Source: Anaerolinea thermolimosa
Lineage (GTDB): Bacteria > Chloroflexota > Anaerolineae > Anaerolineales > Anaerolineaceae
DNA: 64,000 nucleotides
Reading direction: 5' to 3'
NCBI RefSeq assembly: GCF_001050195.2
Contig: NZ_DF967965.1
Span: forward strand, 48,449 to 112,448
The notes below the pieces were generated by a model. It was not told the DNA's origin and ran no database searches. It saw only the letters and a list, made by a program, of their open reading frames with translations. Shown one piece after another: positions 34,561 to 43,645 of the stretch. The position numbers and the translations under genes are program-made. Position 1 is the first letter of the stretch, and the number at the start of each line of letters is the position of its first letter.

Positions 34561-36126
34561 ATGCCGGATAAAAACCCGGAAGATTATCTGGTGCTCATGC
34601 AGGGCATTGACAAGCATTTTCCAGGTGTGCATGCCCTGAATCAGTGCCGCTTCGACCTGAAGCGTGGAGAGGTACATGCTCTCGTGGGCGAGAACGGCGC
34701 GGGAAAATCTACGCTGATGAAAGTCCTGGCGGGGGTTTACAAAAAGGATGCTGGCAGGATATTCGTCCGGGGGCAAGAAGTGGAGATTCCCAATCCGCGG
34801 GCCGCGATAGACCTGGGGATCAGCACCATTCATCAGGAACTCAACCTTATTCCCCACCTGACGGTGGCGCAAAACATTTTTATTGGGCGTGAGCCGAGGC
34901 AAAAGATTCGCTTCTTGCTGGATGATAAAGCGATCAATGAGAAGGCCCAGCAGGTATTCGATATGATGCATTTGAAGCTTGAGCCAGGCACCCTGGTGGC
35001 GAATCTGACGGTGGCCAAGCAACAAATGGTAGAAATTGCCAAGGCGCTTTCTCTGAATGCTGAAGTGCTCATTATGGATGAGCCTACTGCGGCCCTTACC
35101 GAGGCAGAAATTGAAGAGCTCTTCCGAATCATCCGCAAACTGCGAGAGCAGGGAGTTGGGGTGATCTACATCTCTCATCGCCTGGAGGAGCTCAAGCAGA
35201 TCTCCGACCGGGTCACGGTGATGCGGGATGGACATACCATTGATACGGTGAATACACAGGATGCCACCATTGATCAGATTATCAGTATGATGGTGGGCCG
35301 CACCATTTATGAAGCTGCTCCTGATGTGCCGGAACATCAGGAGGAAGAAGTGGTGCTTGAAGTGAGGAATCTTAGCCGCGGGAATGTGATTAAAGATGTC
35401 AGCTTTAAGCTAAAGAAAGGTGAAATCCTGGGGTTTGCCGGTCTGATGGGTGCGGGGCGTACCGAAGTGGCGAGGGCCATTTTTGGAGCTGACCCGGTGG
35501 ATTCAGGGGAGATTTATGTGCATGGGCGGAAGGCGGTCATTCGAAGCCCCAAGGACGCCGTGAAGTATGGCATTGGATATCTTTCGGAAGACCGGAAACG
35601 CTTTGGCCTTACCCTGGACCTGGATGTGGAAAATAACATGGTGCTGGCCACTTTCCGAAAGTTTATGGGAGCCCTGGGCTGGGTGAACGACTCAAAGATC
35701 CATCAAACGGCCAACCATTATGTGCAGGCCCTTTCCATTAAAACCCCCAGTGTGCAGCAGAAGGCGCGCTATCTCTCCGGAGGGAACCAGCAAAAAGTGG
35801 TTATCGGAAAGTGGCTCACCTGCGATACCGATATTTTGATCTTCGACGAACCCACCCGCGGGATTGACGTGGGGGCGAAGAGTGAAATTTACCGACTGCT
35901 CAACGAACTGGCTCACCAGGGCAAGTCGATCATCATGATTTCTTCGGAATTGCCGGAAATTTTAAGAATGAGTCACCGTATTGTGGTCATGTGTGAAGGC
36001 CGGATCACCGGCGAGTTGAGCAGTGCTGAAGCCACACAGGAGAAAATCATGAAACTGGCCACTCAGCGCGGTGTCGTCATGCGAGACAATGGCGTGGCCT
36101 TACCCCAGAACAATGGAGTTGTCTAA
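34561..36126 (+). CDS. Sugar ABC transporter ATPase (RbsA/MglA type)
   Basis: A 521-residue protein with two fused ABC domains, as in ribose/galactose-type importers. Domain 1 has Walker [10 protein letters not shown], a variant signature [15 protein letters not shown], and Walker [12 protein letters not shown]. Domain 2 lacks a normal Walker A (GLMGAGRTE) but has signature LSGGNQQKV and Walker [12 protein letters not shown], the usual asymmetry of this family. ATG 34561 is preferred; the in-frame GTG at 34504 lacks a Shine-Dalgarno site. It is the first gene of an operon behind a LacI-type operator, followed by permease and binding protein. Confidence 0.9.
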   Translation: MPDKNPEDYLVLMQGIDKHFPGVHALNQCRFDLKRGEVHALVGENGAGKSTLMKVLAGVYKKDAGRIFVRGQEVEIPNPRAAIDLGISTIHQELNLIPHLTVAQNIFIGREPRQKIRFLLDDKAINEKAQQVFDMMHLKLEPGTLVANLTVAKQQMVEIAKALSLNAEVLIMDEPTAALTEAEIEELFRIIRKLREQGVGVIYISHRLEELKQISDRVTVMRDGHTIDTVNTQDATIDQIISMMVGRTIYEAAPDVPEHQEEEVVLEVRNLSRGNVIKDVSFKLKKGEILGFAGLMGAGRTEVARAIFGADPVDSGEIYVHGRKAVIRSPKDAVKYGIGYLSEDRKRFGLTLDLDVENNMVLATFRKFMGALGWVNDSKIHQTANHYVQALSIKTPSVQQKARYLSGGNQQKVVIGKWLTCDTDILIFDEPTRGIDVGAKSEIYRLLNELAHQGKSIIMISSELPEILRMSHRIVVMCEGRITGELSSAEATQEKIMKLATQRGVVMRDNGVALPQNNGVV

Positions 36127-36129
36127 TCC

Positions 36130-37122
36130 ATGATCCACAGTTTGCTGGCACGCGGGAGTTCTATTTTTCGTTCGTCTGCGATGCAGAGAGTGTTAGCCTT
36201 TGGAGGGTTGATTGTCCTGTTTGTGGGGTTCTCTCTGGCATCGCCCAACTTCTTCAATTTTGAGAATATCAAAGGTATTCTTCTGGCAACTGCAGTGAAT
36301 GGTGTCCTGGCGCTTGGTTCAACCTTTGTGATCATCACCGCAGGGATTGACCTTTCCGTGGGTACGGTGATGACGTTTTCGGCAGTGATGACCGGCGTCT
36401 TTATTACTTTCTGGCATTTACCTGTACCGCTGGGGGTGCTGGCGGGGCTTTCGGCGGGAGCTCTGTGCGGATTTCTCAATGGCACCATGGTTTCACGCAT
36501 GCGGTTGCCGCCTTTCGTGGCTACACTGGGGATGCTTTATGCTACCAAGGGGCTTTCGCTGGTTATTTCGGGGCTGAAACCCATTTACTTCACTGACACC
36601 CCCGAATTTGCCACGATTTCGATGGGATCGATTCTTGGGATGATTATTCCGGGGTTTGATATCCCTAACGCCGTCCTGATTCTCTTCGGTGCCGCCATTC
36701 TGGCGAATTTGATTCTCACCAAAACGGTCATTGGCCGTTATACCTTTGCCATTGGCAGCAATGAAGAGGCCACGCGGCTTTCGGGTGTGAATGTTAATGC
36801 CTGGAAAACCGTGATTTATACCATGTGTGGCATCTTTGCCGGTTTAGGGGGAGTGTTGATGGGGGCGCGTCTGAATTCGGCCCAGCCAGCGCTCGGGGCC
36901 GGGTATGAACTGGATGCTATTGCCGCGGCAGTGATCGGTGGCACATCGTTGAAAGGTGGCGAGGGGACCATTGTGGGAACCATCATCGGGGCTTTTGTGA
37001 TCAGCACGTTGGCTAACGGGTTACGTATTCTCTCGGTTCCCCAGGAGTGGCAGATTGTAGTCACAGGGGCGATTCTGGTCATGGCGGTGTACATGGATAA
37101 TCTGCGCCGCCGCAAGGAGTGA
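36130..37122 (+). CDS. Sugar ABC transporter permease (RbsC type)
   Basis: A 330-residue membrane subunit with eight to ten helices. The family blocks LALGSTFVIITAGIDLSVG (residues about 58-76), GTSLKGGEGTIVGTIIGAFV and the LNGTMVSRMRLPPFVATLG loop identify the ribose/xylose/allose class. It begins three bases after the ATPase stop codon. A homodimer of this protein would form the channel for the sugar delivered by the binding protein 77 bases downstream. Confidence 0.93.
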   Translation: MIHSLLARGSSIFRSSAMQRVLAFGGLIVLFVGFSLASPNFFNFENIKGILLATAVNGVLALGSTFVIITAGIDLSVGTVMTFSAVMTGVFITFWHLPVPLGVLAGLSAGALCGFLNGTMVSRMRLPPFVATLGMLYATKGLSLVISGLKPIYFTDTPEFATISMGSILGMIIPGFDIPNAVLILFGAAILANLILTKTVIGRYTFAIGSNEEATRLSGVNVNAWKTVIYTMCGIFAGLGGVLMGARLNSAQPALGAGYELDAIAAAVIGGTSLKGGEGTIVGTIIGAFVISTLANGLRILSVPQEWQIVVTGAILVMAVYMDNLRRRKE

Positions 37123-37138
37123 AGCTTCCTGTTCTTCG

Positions 37139-37164
37139 GTTAAGCGCTCTTTTCGGAGCTTAAC
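37139..37164 (+). other. Intercistronic hairpin before the binding-protein gene
   Basis: GTTAAG (37139-37144) and CTC (37147-37149) pair with GAGCTTAAC (37156-37164) leaving a 2-base bulge. No T-run follows. Such hairpins often protect or separate the highly expressed binding-protein message; the role here is inferred. Confidence 0.4.
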
Positions 37165-37199
37165 AGCCAACCAACTATTTTGTTGAGAGGAGGATTGTT

Positions 37200-38174
37200 A
37201 TGAACAGATCGAAGTGGGTTTATGTTTTGATCGCCCTGCTGGTGGGTGCACTGGTGGTGAGCGCCTGTGCTCCTGCCGCGACCCCAACACAGTCTGCGGC
37301 GAAAAAGCCGTATATCGCGATCATCTCCAAGGGGTTCCAGCATCAGTTCTGGCAGGCGGTCAAGGCGGGCGCTGAGAAGGCTGCAGCAGAATTCAACGTG
37401 GAAATCACGTTTGAAGGACCGGAAAGCGAAGCCATGGTTGATAAGCAGATGGAAATGCTTCAAACTGCCATCGATAAAAAACCGGCTGCCATTTGTCTGG
37501 CAGCGGTTGATAGCAAAGCGGCTATCCCTCTGCTGGAGAAGGCCAAGGCAGCCAATATTCCTATCATTGGCTTTGACTCCGGTGTGGATAGCGACATTCC
37601 TCTGACCACCGCGGCCACCGACAACATTGCCGCCGCTGCTCTGGCCGCCGATAAAATGGCTGAGCTCATTGGTGGTGAGGGCGAAGTGGCTGTGATTGCT
37701 CACGACCAGACCAGCCGAACCGGGATTGATCGGGTGAAGGGCTTTACCGATCAGATCAAAGCGAAATATCCCAAGATCACCATTGTGGATATTCAATACG
37801 GCGGTGGTGATCAGCTGAAATCCACTGATATTGCCAAAGCCATCATTCAGGCACACCCGAACCTCAAAGGGTTCTTTGGGGCGAATGAGGGTTCGATCAT
37901 TGGTGTTCTGAACGCCGTGAAAGAGTTGAAGAAGGAAGGCCAGATTGTGGTGATCGGGTATGACTCCGGTCAGCAGCAGATCGATGCCATCCGCAGTGGT
38001 GTTGAGGCGGGGGCGATCACCCAGGATCCCATCGGGATCGGGTATAAATGCGTCGAAGCCGCAGTCAAGGCGATAAAAGGCGAGACCCTCCCCAAGACCA
38101 TTGATACCGGCTTCCACTGGTACGACAAGAACAACATCGACTCCGAACAGATTAAACCGTTGCTCTACAAGTAG
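37200..38174 (+). CDS. Sugar ABC transporter substrate-binding lipoprotein
   Basis: A 324-residue periplasmic-binding-protein of the ribose (RbsB-like) class, anchored as a lipoprotein: basic N-terminus, hydrophobic segment and lipobox VSAC with Cys 23. The mature part starts YIAIISKGFQHQFWQAVKAG and contains GFDSGVDSD and the hinge-side block GFFGANEGSIIGVLNA. The sugar cannot be read from the sequence; the surrounding L-fucose isomerase and the kinase suggest L-fucose, L-rhamnose or an oligosaccharide. GAGGAGG lies upstream of the ATG. A terminator follows at 38206. Confidence 0.9.
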   Translation: MNRSKWVYVLIALLVGALVVSACAPAATPTQSAAKKPYIAIISKGFQHQFWQAVKAGAEKAAAEFNVEITFEGPESEAMVDKQMEMLQTAIDKKPAAICLAAVDSKAAIPLLEKAKAANIPIIGFDSGVDSDIPLTTAATDNIAAAALAADKMAELIGGEGEVAVIAHDQTSRTGIDRVKGFTDQIKAKYPKITIVDIQYGGGDQLKSTDIAKAIIQAHPNLKGFFGANEGSIIGVLNAVKELKKEGQIVVIGYDSGQQQIDAIRSGVEAGAITQDPIGIGYKCVEAAVKAIKGETLPKTIDTGFHWYDKNNIDSEQIKPLLYK

Positions 38175-38205
38175 CCTGTTGTCCCTGATTTGACGTTTCT
38201 TCGGT

Positions 38206-38240
38206 GGGGGCTGCCTTTCTGGTGCAGGGCAGCCCCCTTT
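38206..38240 (+). terminator. Terminator after the ABC operon
   Basis: GGGGGCTGCC (38206-38215) pairs with GGCAGCCCCC (38228-38237); TTT and an A/T-rich stretch follow. The TATAAA directly after it (38240-38245) may be the -10 box of the regulator gene. Confidence 0.7.
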
Positions 38241-38249
38241 ATAAAAATC

Positions 38250-40250
38250 ATGGTTACGATTCACGATGTTGCACAGAGAGCGGGCGTTTCTCCGGTGACG
38301 GTGTCACGGGTGATTAACGGCGTGGCCAATGTCAACCCTGAAACGCGCGCGCGGGTTGAAAGGGCGATCCGCGAGCTGGGTTACCTGCCCAACCGTGCCG
38401 CCCGCAGCCTGCGCGTGCGTCAGACGCACACCCTGGCCCTGCTGGTGCCCGATATTACCAATGCTTTCTGGACGACGGTAGCGCGTGGGGTAGAAGACGC
38501 GGCGCAAACACGAGGGTATTCCGTGCTTCTCTGCAATACCGATGAAAACCCGGTAAAGCAAAGCAGTTACCTGGAGGCTGTGCTTCAGCAACGGGTAGAC
38601 GGAGTGGTTCTGGCCCCCTGTGATACTGACCCATCGCGCCTGGCTGCGTTGCAAATTCACCAGACACCGGCAGTTTTAATCGATCGGCGGGTAACCGGCT
38701 GGGATGGCGACTGGGTCATCAGTGATTCACTTGGGGCGGCGCGGGCGCTGGTGGATCATCTTGTGCGCCTGGGTCGCAGAGCGATTGCCATGGTCACCGG
38801 GCCGCGGGGAGCTTCCACAGCTGAAGACCGGGTTGCGGGGTACAGGCTGGCTCTGCTCTCAGCCGGTTTAGCGTTTGATCCGCGCCTGGTGCGATATGGC
38901 GAGTTCCGCGCTCCCTCAGGGCGAGAGCAAACCCACCGGATGCTCGATGAGGGGTTGCGCCCGGATGCCATCCTGGCGGCCAATAACGTGCTGGCGATGG
39001 GGGTGTTGGAGGCCTTGAATGAACGGGGCTTGCATGTTCCCCAGGACATTGCGCTGGTTTGTTTTGATGAATTGCCTGACCTGGCAAAGTTCTTCCCGTT
39101 TTTAACCGTGGCGGCTCAACCGGCTTACGATATGGGGCTCAATGCTGCTCAACTGTTGCTGAGCCGTATTGATGCCGCCGGGCCGTTGCAACCACGGCAG
39201 GTTGTTTTACCGGTTCGGCTGGTATTACGTTATTCCTGCGGGCGCCTCCTTCAGCAAGAAGAAGTGAGCCCCAAAATTCTGGAGAATCGGAGTGAATCGG
39301 TCATAGCGCGCCCGCTTTTACGGAACGAAGTCAGCCTTCTGGAATCAGAGGGGGGCGAAGGTCTTCTGGCTTCGGTGCGTTCCTTCCGGCAGGCGGGGCG
39401 CTCGCTCCTCTCTCGCGTTCTCTATGGCGAAGCTGTAGAACGGATTCCCTACCTGGAACTGGATTTCCCCGGCCAGGCAACCCTGGAATATGTACTTGAA
39501 CGTGCCCTGGCTGAAGAAGTGGACGCTCAAAATGTCTCACCGGAGGACTGGCTGGGGTTTGCTTTACGTGCGGGGGTAGATGCCATTCCGTGTCTTTTGT
39601 TCTCGCATCGTACCGGAGCGTTACCTCCCGTTTTTGAATGGTTATATCGAATCGAGAAATATATGCGGGCGGCTCAGAACAGCGGGGTGGAGGTGTATCT
39701 CAGTCTGCTCGTGCCGGAACAATGCGTGGCACAGCCTTCCGGCAGAGGAGAGGAATGTACGCCGCACCTGGTGACCGCCCTGCGGACAATCTGTGATCGC
39801 TTTGCTGAGGATCTTCCGCTGGTCATGCTGCGCGGGCTACCCGGGCATGCTCTGCAGGCAGAGGTACTTGCCGGGTTGATTGCCCCGATGAAAGAACATG
39901 CCATTCCGACAGCAGTGGAACTCCCTGTCCAATCGGCGGGTTCTCTCGCCTCTCTGGTGCGGGCGGGTGTCACGGCGGTTGTTGCGGCGGGTTATCCACT
40001 GGAAGAGCTGGCGGCTCTCAAACGTGCATGTGGGGAGCAGCTGGTTGTGGTGGGCGGCCCCCTGGCGGTATGGATGCGGGGCTCACGCCGGGAAGTCGAG
40101 CAAGTGGTGAAGGATTATTGCACAGCGCTTTCTCCGGGTGGGAGATGTGTATTTTCAATCAGGCAAAGTATCTCCGGGGAGATTGCCCCTGAGCCTTACA
40201 GCTGGATGTTGCGAACATTACGGGCTTTTCATGGAGAAAATTCATTTTAA
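38250..40250 (+). CDS. LacI-type regulator fused to a URO-D-like barrel domain
   Basis: A 666-residue protein, twice the length of a normal LacI repressor. Residues 1-60 are a standard HTH plus hinge helix (TIHDVAQRAGVSPVTVSRV ... NRAARSL). Up to about 345 there is the periplasmic-binding-protein-like sensor (LALLVPDITNAFW, VCFDELPDLAKFF). From about 390 to the end comes a domain that follows the URO-D pattern: LLSRVLYGEAVERIPYLEL at its start, LKRACGEQLVVVGGPLAVW, and LSPGGRCVFSIRQSISGEIAPEP near the end. The His-x-Cys motif of active relatives is replaced (LPVQSAGS), so it is probably a ligand-sensing or structural module. ATG 38250 gives the normal LacI N-terminus. The likely target is the operator at 34469. 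Confidence 0.8.
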   Translation: MVTIHDVAQRAGVSPVTVSRVINGVANVNPETRARVERAIRELGYLPNRAARSLRVRQTHTLALLVPDITNAFWTTVARGVEDAAQTRGYSVLLCNTDENPVKQSSYLEAVLQQRVDGVVLAPCDTDPSRLAALQIHQTPAVLIDRRVTGWDGDWVISDSLGAARALVDHLVRLGRRAIAMVTGPRGASTAEDRVAGYRLALLSAGLAFDPRLVRYGEFRAPSGREQTHRMLDEGLRPDAILAANNVLAMGVLEALNERGLHVPQDIALVCFDELPDLAKFFPFLTVAAQPAYDMGLNAAQLLLSRIDAAGPLQPRQVVLPVRLVLRYSCGRLLQQEEVSPKILENRSESVIARPLLRNEVSLLESEGGEGLLASVRSFRQAGRSLLSRVLYGEAVERIPYLELDFPGQATLEYVLERALAEEVDAQNVSPEDWLGFALRAGVDAIPCLLFSHRTGALPPVFEWLYRIEKYMRAAQNSGVEVYLSLLVPEQCVAQPSGRGEECTPHLVTALRTICDRFAEDLPLVMLRGLPGHALQAEVLAGLIAPMKEHAIPTAVELPVQSAGSLASLVRAGVTAVVAAGYPLEELAALKRACGEQLVVVGGPLAVWMRGSRREVEQVVKDYCTALSPGGRCVFSIRQSISGEIAPEPYSWMLRTLRAFHGENSF

Positions 40251-40262
40251 CAGGAGGTTCTG

Positions 40263-42059
40263 ATGGCTGTCTTTGACACAACCAACCGATGGGTGGGTAG
40301 CCTGCCAAAGATTGGCATTCGCCCCACCATTGATGGACGTTTGAATGGGGTGCGCGAGTCGCTGGAAGAGCAAACGATGAACATGGCGCGGGCCGTGGCA
40401 CGCCTGCTCAGTGAAAACCTGCGTTACCCCAACGGTGAACCAGTTTCGTGCGTGATCGCGGATAGTACGATTGGGGGGGTGGTCGAAGCCGCGCGTTGCG
40501 CCGAAAAATTTGCCCGTGAAGGGGTGGGGGTTTCGATTACGGTGACCCCGTGCTGGTGTTATGGTTCTGAGACGATGGATATGGACCCTCTTACTCCAAA
40601 AGCGGTGTGGGGGTTCAACGGCACCGAGCGCCCCGGTGCGGTGTACCTGGCGGCGGTGCTTGCAGCGCATAACCAGAAGGGCCTGCCGGCCTTCAGTATC
40701 TATGGGCGCGATGTGCAGGATGCCGGTGATCCCACCATTCCCCCGGACGTGCGAGAAAAACTGCTGCGGTTTGCCCGCGCGGGCCTGGCCGCGGCCATCA
40801 TGCGTGGGAAGAGCTACCTCTCGCTGGGCGGGGTTTCGATGGGTATTGCCGGTTCCATCGTTGATCAGAGTTTCTTTGAGAGTTACCTCGGGATGCGGGT
40901 AGAAGTGGTGGATATGACCGAGTTCGTCCGCCGCATTGAAGAGGGGATTTACGACCCTGTGGAATATGATAAAGCTCTGGCCTGGACAAAAGCCAAATGT
41001 AAAGAGGGACGTGACCATAACCCGCCCGACAAACAGCGTACACGGGCGCAGAAAGATCGGGACTGGGAAATGGTGGTGAAGATGGCACTCATCGGGCGAG
41101 ATTTAATGGTGGGAAACCCCCGTCTGGCCGAGCTGGGGTTCGGCGAAGAGGCGCTGGGGCACAATGCCATCGTGGCCGGGTTCCAGGGGCAGCGCCAGTG
41201 GACGGATCACTTCCCCAACGGGGATTTCATGGAGGCTATCCTGAATTCCTCTTTTGACTGGAACGGCATTCGTCAGCCATTTGTGTTCGCCACCGAAAAC
41301 GACAGCCTGAACGGCGCGGCGATGCTCTTTGGCCACTTGCTGACCAATGCGGCTTCGATCTTTGCCGACGTGCGAACCTACTGGAGCCCCGAGGCCGTGA
41401 AACGGGTGACGGGGTATCAGCTCACAGGCCTGGCAGAGGGGGGCGTGATTCATCTGATCAACTCCGGGGCAGCCACGCTGGATGCCACCGGGGCCTTCAA
41501 ACGTGATGGCCAGCCGGTGATGAAGCCCTTCTGGGAGATCACTCCCGCTGAGGTAGAAGCCGCCCTGGCGGCTACCACCTGGTACCCGGCCAATACGGGG
41601 TACTTCCGGGGCGGAGGGTTCTCATCGGGCTTCCTCACGCGGGGGAGCATGCCGGTGACGATGCTGCGGATTAACCTGGTCAAAGGGCTGGGGCCGGTTC
41701 TCCAGCTTGCTGAAGGCTGGACGGTAGATTTACCGGAGGAAGTGCACCGGGTGCTCAATGAGCGCACCGATCCCACCTGGCCGACCCACTGGTTTGCACC
41801 GCGCATCACCGGGGCGGGGGCCTTCCGTGATGTTTACTCGGTGATGGCCAACTGGGGGGCGAACCATGGTGCTGTAAGCTACGGGCATATCGGGGCCGAT
41901 CTGATCGCTCTGGCGTCTATCCTGCGCATCCCGGTGTGTATGCATAATGTGCCCGTAGAACGCATCTTCAGGCCCAGCGCCTGGAGCGCTTTTGGCACGG
42001 CTGACCCGGAAGGAGCCGACTATCGGGCCTGCGCGACCTTTGGCCCGCTCTACGGGTAA
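40263..42059 (+). CDS. fucI: L-fucose isomerase
   Basis: A 598-residue enzyme converting L-fucose to L-fuculose (also D-arabinose). It matches E. coli FucI (591) along its length: [53 protein letters not shown], and the metal-site blocks ATENDSLNG and [18 protein letters not shown] precedes the ATG, 12 bases after the regulator stop codon, so both are probably on one transcript. A strong terminator follows. No fuculose-phosphate aldolase or lactaldehyde reductase is found in the window. Confidence 0.97.
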   Translation: MAVFDTTNRWVGSLPKIGIRPTIDGRLNGVRESLEEQTMNMARAVARLLSENLRYPNGEPVSCVIADSTIGGVVEAARCAEKFAREGVGVSITVTPCWCYGSETMDMDPLTPKAVWGFNGTERPGAVYLAAVLAAHNQKGLPAFSIYGRDVQDAGDPTIPPDVREKLLRFARAGLAAAIMRGKSYLSLGGVSMGIAGSIVDQSFFESYLGMRVEVVDMTEFVRRIEEGIYDPVEYDKALAWTKAKCKEGRDHNPPDKQRTRAQKDRDWEMVVKMALIGRDLMVGNPRLAELGFGEEALGHNAIVAGFQGQRQWTDHFPNGDFMEAILNSSFDWNGIRQPFVFATENDSLNGAAMLFGHLLTNAASIFADVRTYWSPEAVKRVTGYQLTGLAEGGVIHLINSGAATLDATGAFKRDGQPVMKPFWEITPAEVEAALAATTWYPANTGYFRGGGFSSGFLTRGSMPVTMLRINLVKGLGPVLQLAEGWTVDLPEEVHRVLNERTDPTWPTHWFAPRITGAGAFRDVYSVMANWGANHGAVSYGHIGADLIALASILRIPVCMHNVPVERIFRPSAWSAFGTADPEGADYRACATFGPLYG

Positions 42060-42078
42060 TTTGAGTTGAGGCTATAAT

Positions 42079-42121
42079 GGATGGCAGTGGCTTTGGAGAA
42101 TGAGCCGCTGCCATCCTTTTT
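42079..42121 (+). terminator. Strong intrinsic terminator after fucI
   Basis: A 14-bp stem, GGATGGCAGTGGCT (42079-42092) with AGCCGCTGCCATCC (42103-42116) including one G-T pair, followed by TTTTT. A TATAAT at 42073-42078 lies directly before it; without a -35 this is probably chance. Confidence 0.9.
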
Positions 42122-42140
42122 GTCAACCACGGAGGGATGA

Positions 42141-43625
42141 ATGACGACTTCATTGCGCTATCTGGCGTTTGATCTGGGGGCGGAGAGCGGGCGCGCCATG
42201 GGGGCTTCGTTTGATGGTGTACACCTCGCTGTGGAGGAAGTGCATCGTTTTGCCACCGGGCCGGTGCGCGTGCTCGATAGCCTGCACTGGGATGTACTTC
42301 GCTTCTGGAGCGAAATGCAAAGCGCGCTTGGAAAGGCCAGTCGGCTGGAAGGGGCAGACCTGGCCAGCCTGGGGGTAGATACCTGGGGGGTCGATTTTGC
42401 CCTGCTGGCCGCGGATGATACCCTGCTGGGAAATCCCTATCATTACCGTGATAGCCGCACCAATGGGATGATGGAAGAAGCTTTCCGAAGAGTCCCGCGG
42501 GCCGAAATTTACCGGCAGACGGGGATTCAGTTCATGCAGTTGAATACCCTGTATCAGCTTCTGGCCATGGTGAAAGCCGAATCGCCGGTTCTCAGGGCGG
42601 CCAGCACATTGTTAACCATGCCCGATCTGTTTAACTTCTGGCTCAGTGGAGTCAAGACGAACGAGTTTACCAATGCTACCACCACCCAGTGCTTTAATAC
42701 ACTTCAGAATGCCTGGGCGACCGATCTGCTGGAGCGACTCGGTATTCCCACCGGGCTTTTTCAGAAGGTCACCCAGCCCTGCACGGTGCTGGGGATGCTT
42801 CGCCGTGCCGTGGTAGAGGATGTGGGTTGCCAGCCGATACCGGTGGTGGCCGTGGGCAGTCACGATACTGCCTCGGCGGTGGCGGCGGTTCCGGCAGAAG
42901 GGCGTGACTTTATCTACATCAGTTCGGGCACCTGGTCTCTGATGGGGGTGGAGAACCCGGCGCCGTTGATCAATGAGCAAACACTGGCGTATGATTTCAC
43001 GAATGAAGGCGGCCTCAACCATACTTTTCGCTTTTTGAAGAACATTATGGGCATGTGGTTGTTACAGGAGTGCCGCCGCGAATGGGCGCGCGAAGGGCAA
43101 AGTTATTCCTACGATGAGCTGACCGAGCTGGCCCGCCAGGCTCGTCCACTGCAGGGGCTGGTTGTTCCTTCAGACGGACGCTTCCTGCCGCCAGGGCCGA
43201 TGGCGGAACGCATCCGCGCCTTTTGCCGCGAGACGGGCCAGCCTGTGCCGGAGACTCACGGAGAGGTGGCGCGTTGTATTCTGGAGAGCCTGGCGCTCGA
43301 ATATCGCTGGGTGGCTGAAAAACTGGAGCTTCTCAACGGGCGGCGCTTCCCTGTGATTCATATCTTCGGGGGTGGCTCTCGCAACCGATTGCTGAATCAG
43401 TTTACGGCGGATGCCGTAGGCTGCCCGGTGGTAGCCGGGCCAGTGGAGGCTACGGCTGTGGGGAATGTGCTGGCACAGATGATCGCGCTGGGGCATATTG
43501 CCTCGCTGGAAGAAGGACGCGCCATCGTTCGTCGTTCCTTCGAGGTGAGTGTTTTTGAACCCCGGGAGAAGGCTTCCTGGGATGATGCCTACGAACGGTA
43601 TCTTCGTTTGAAGAAGGCCGATTAA
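42141..43625 (+). CDS. Rhamnulokinase-family sugar kinase (probable fuculokinase role)
   Basis: A 494-residue carbohydrate kinase of the FGGY/ASKHA superfamily. It resembles rhamnulokinase RhaB: FDLGAESGRAM at the N-terminus, LGVDTWGVDFALL, YRDSRTNGMM, SGIQF-like TGIQFMQLNTLYQL, and TNATTTQ; the C-terminal ATP-binding part has HIFGGGSRNRLLNQFTADA. In family terms it would phosphorylate L-rhamnulose, but no rhamnose isomerase is present and fucI is the preceding gene, so L-fuculose is the probable substrate (inferred). GGAGGG lies upstream of the ATG. It begins 20 bases after the fucI terminator, and the promoter for this block is not obvious. Confidence 0.88.
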   Translation: MTTSLRYLAFDLGAESGRAMGASFDGVHLAVEEVHRFATGPVRVLDSLHWDVLRFWSEMQSALGKASRLEGADLASLGVDTWGVDFALLAADDTLLGNPYHYRDSRTNGMMEEAFRRVPRAEIYRQTGIQFMQLNTLYQLLAMVKAESPVLRAASTLLTMPDLFNFWLSGVKTNEFTNATTTQCFNTLQNAWATDLLERLGIPTGLFQKVTQPCTVLGMLRRAVVEDVGCQPIPVVAVGSHDTASAVAAVPAEGRDFIYISSGTWSLMGVENPAPLINEQTLAYDFTNEGGLNHTFRFLKNIMGMWLLQECRREWAREGQSYSYDELTELARQARPLQGLVVPSDGRFLPPGPMAERIRAFCRETGQPVPETHGEVARCILESLALEYRWVAEKLELLNGRRFPVIHIFGGGSRNRLLNQFTADAVGCPVVAGPVEATAVGNVLAQMIALGHIASLEEGRAIVRRSFEVSVFEPREKASWDDAYERYLRLKKAD

Positions 43626-43645
43626 GCCCCTGAGAGGAGGGAAAT

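Noticed and set aside
42073-42078. TATAAT after fucI as promoter of the kinase operon
   Set aside because: No -35 element, and a strong terminator lies directly downstream, so a transcript from here would end at once unless antiterminated.
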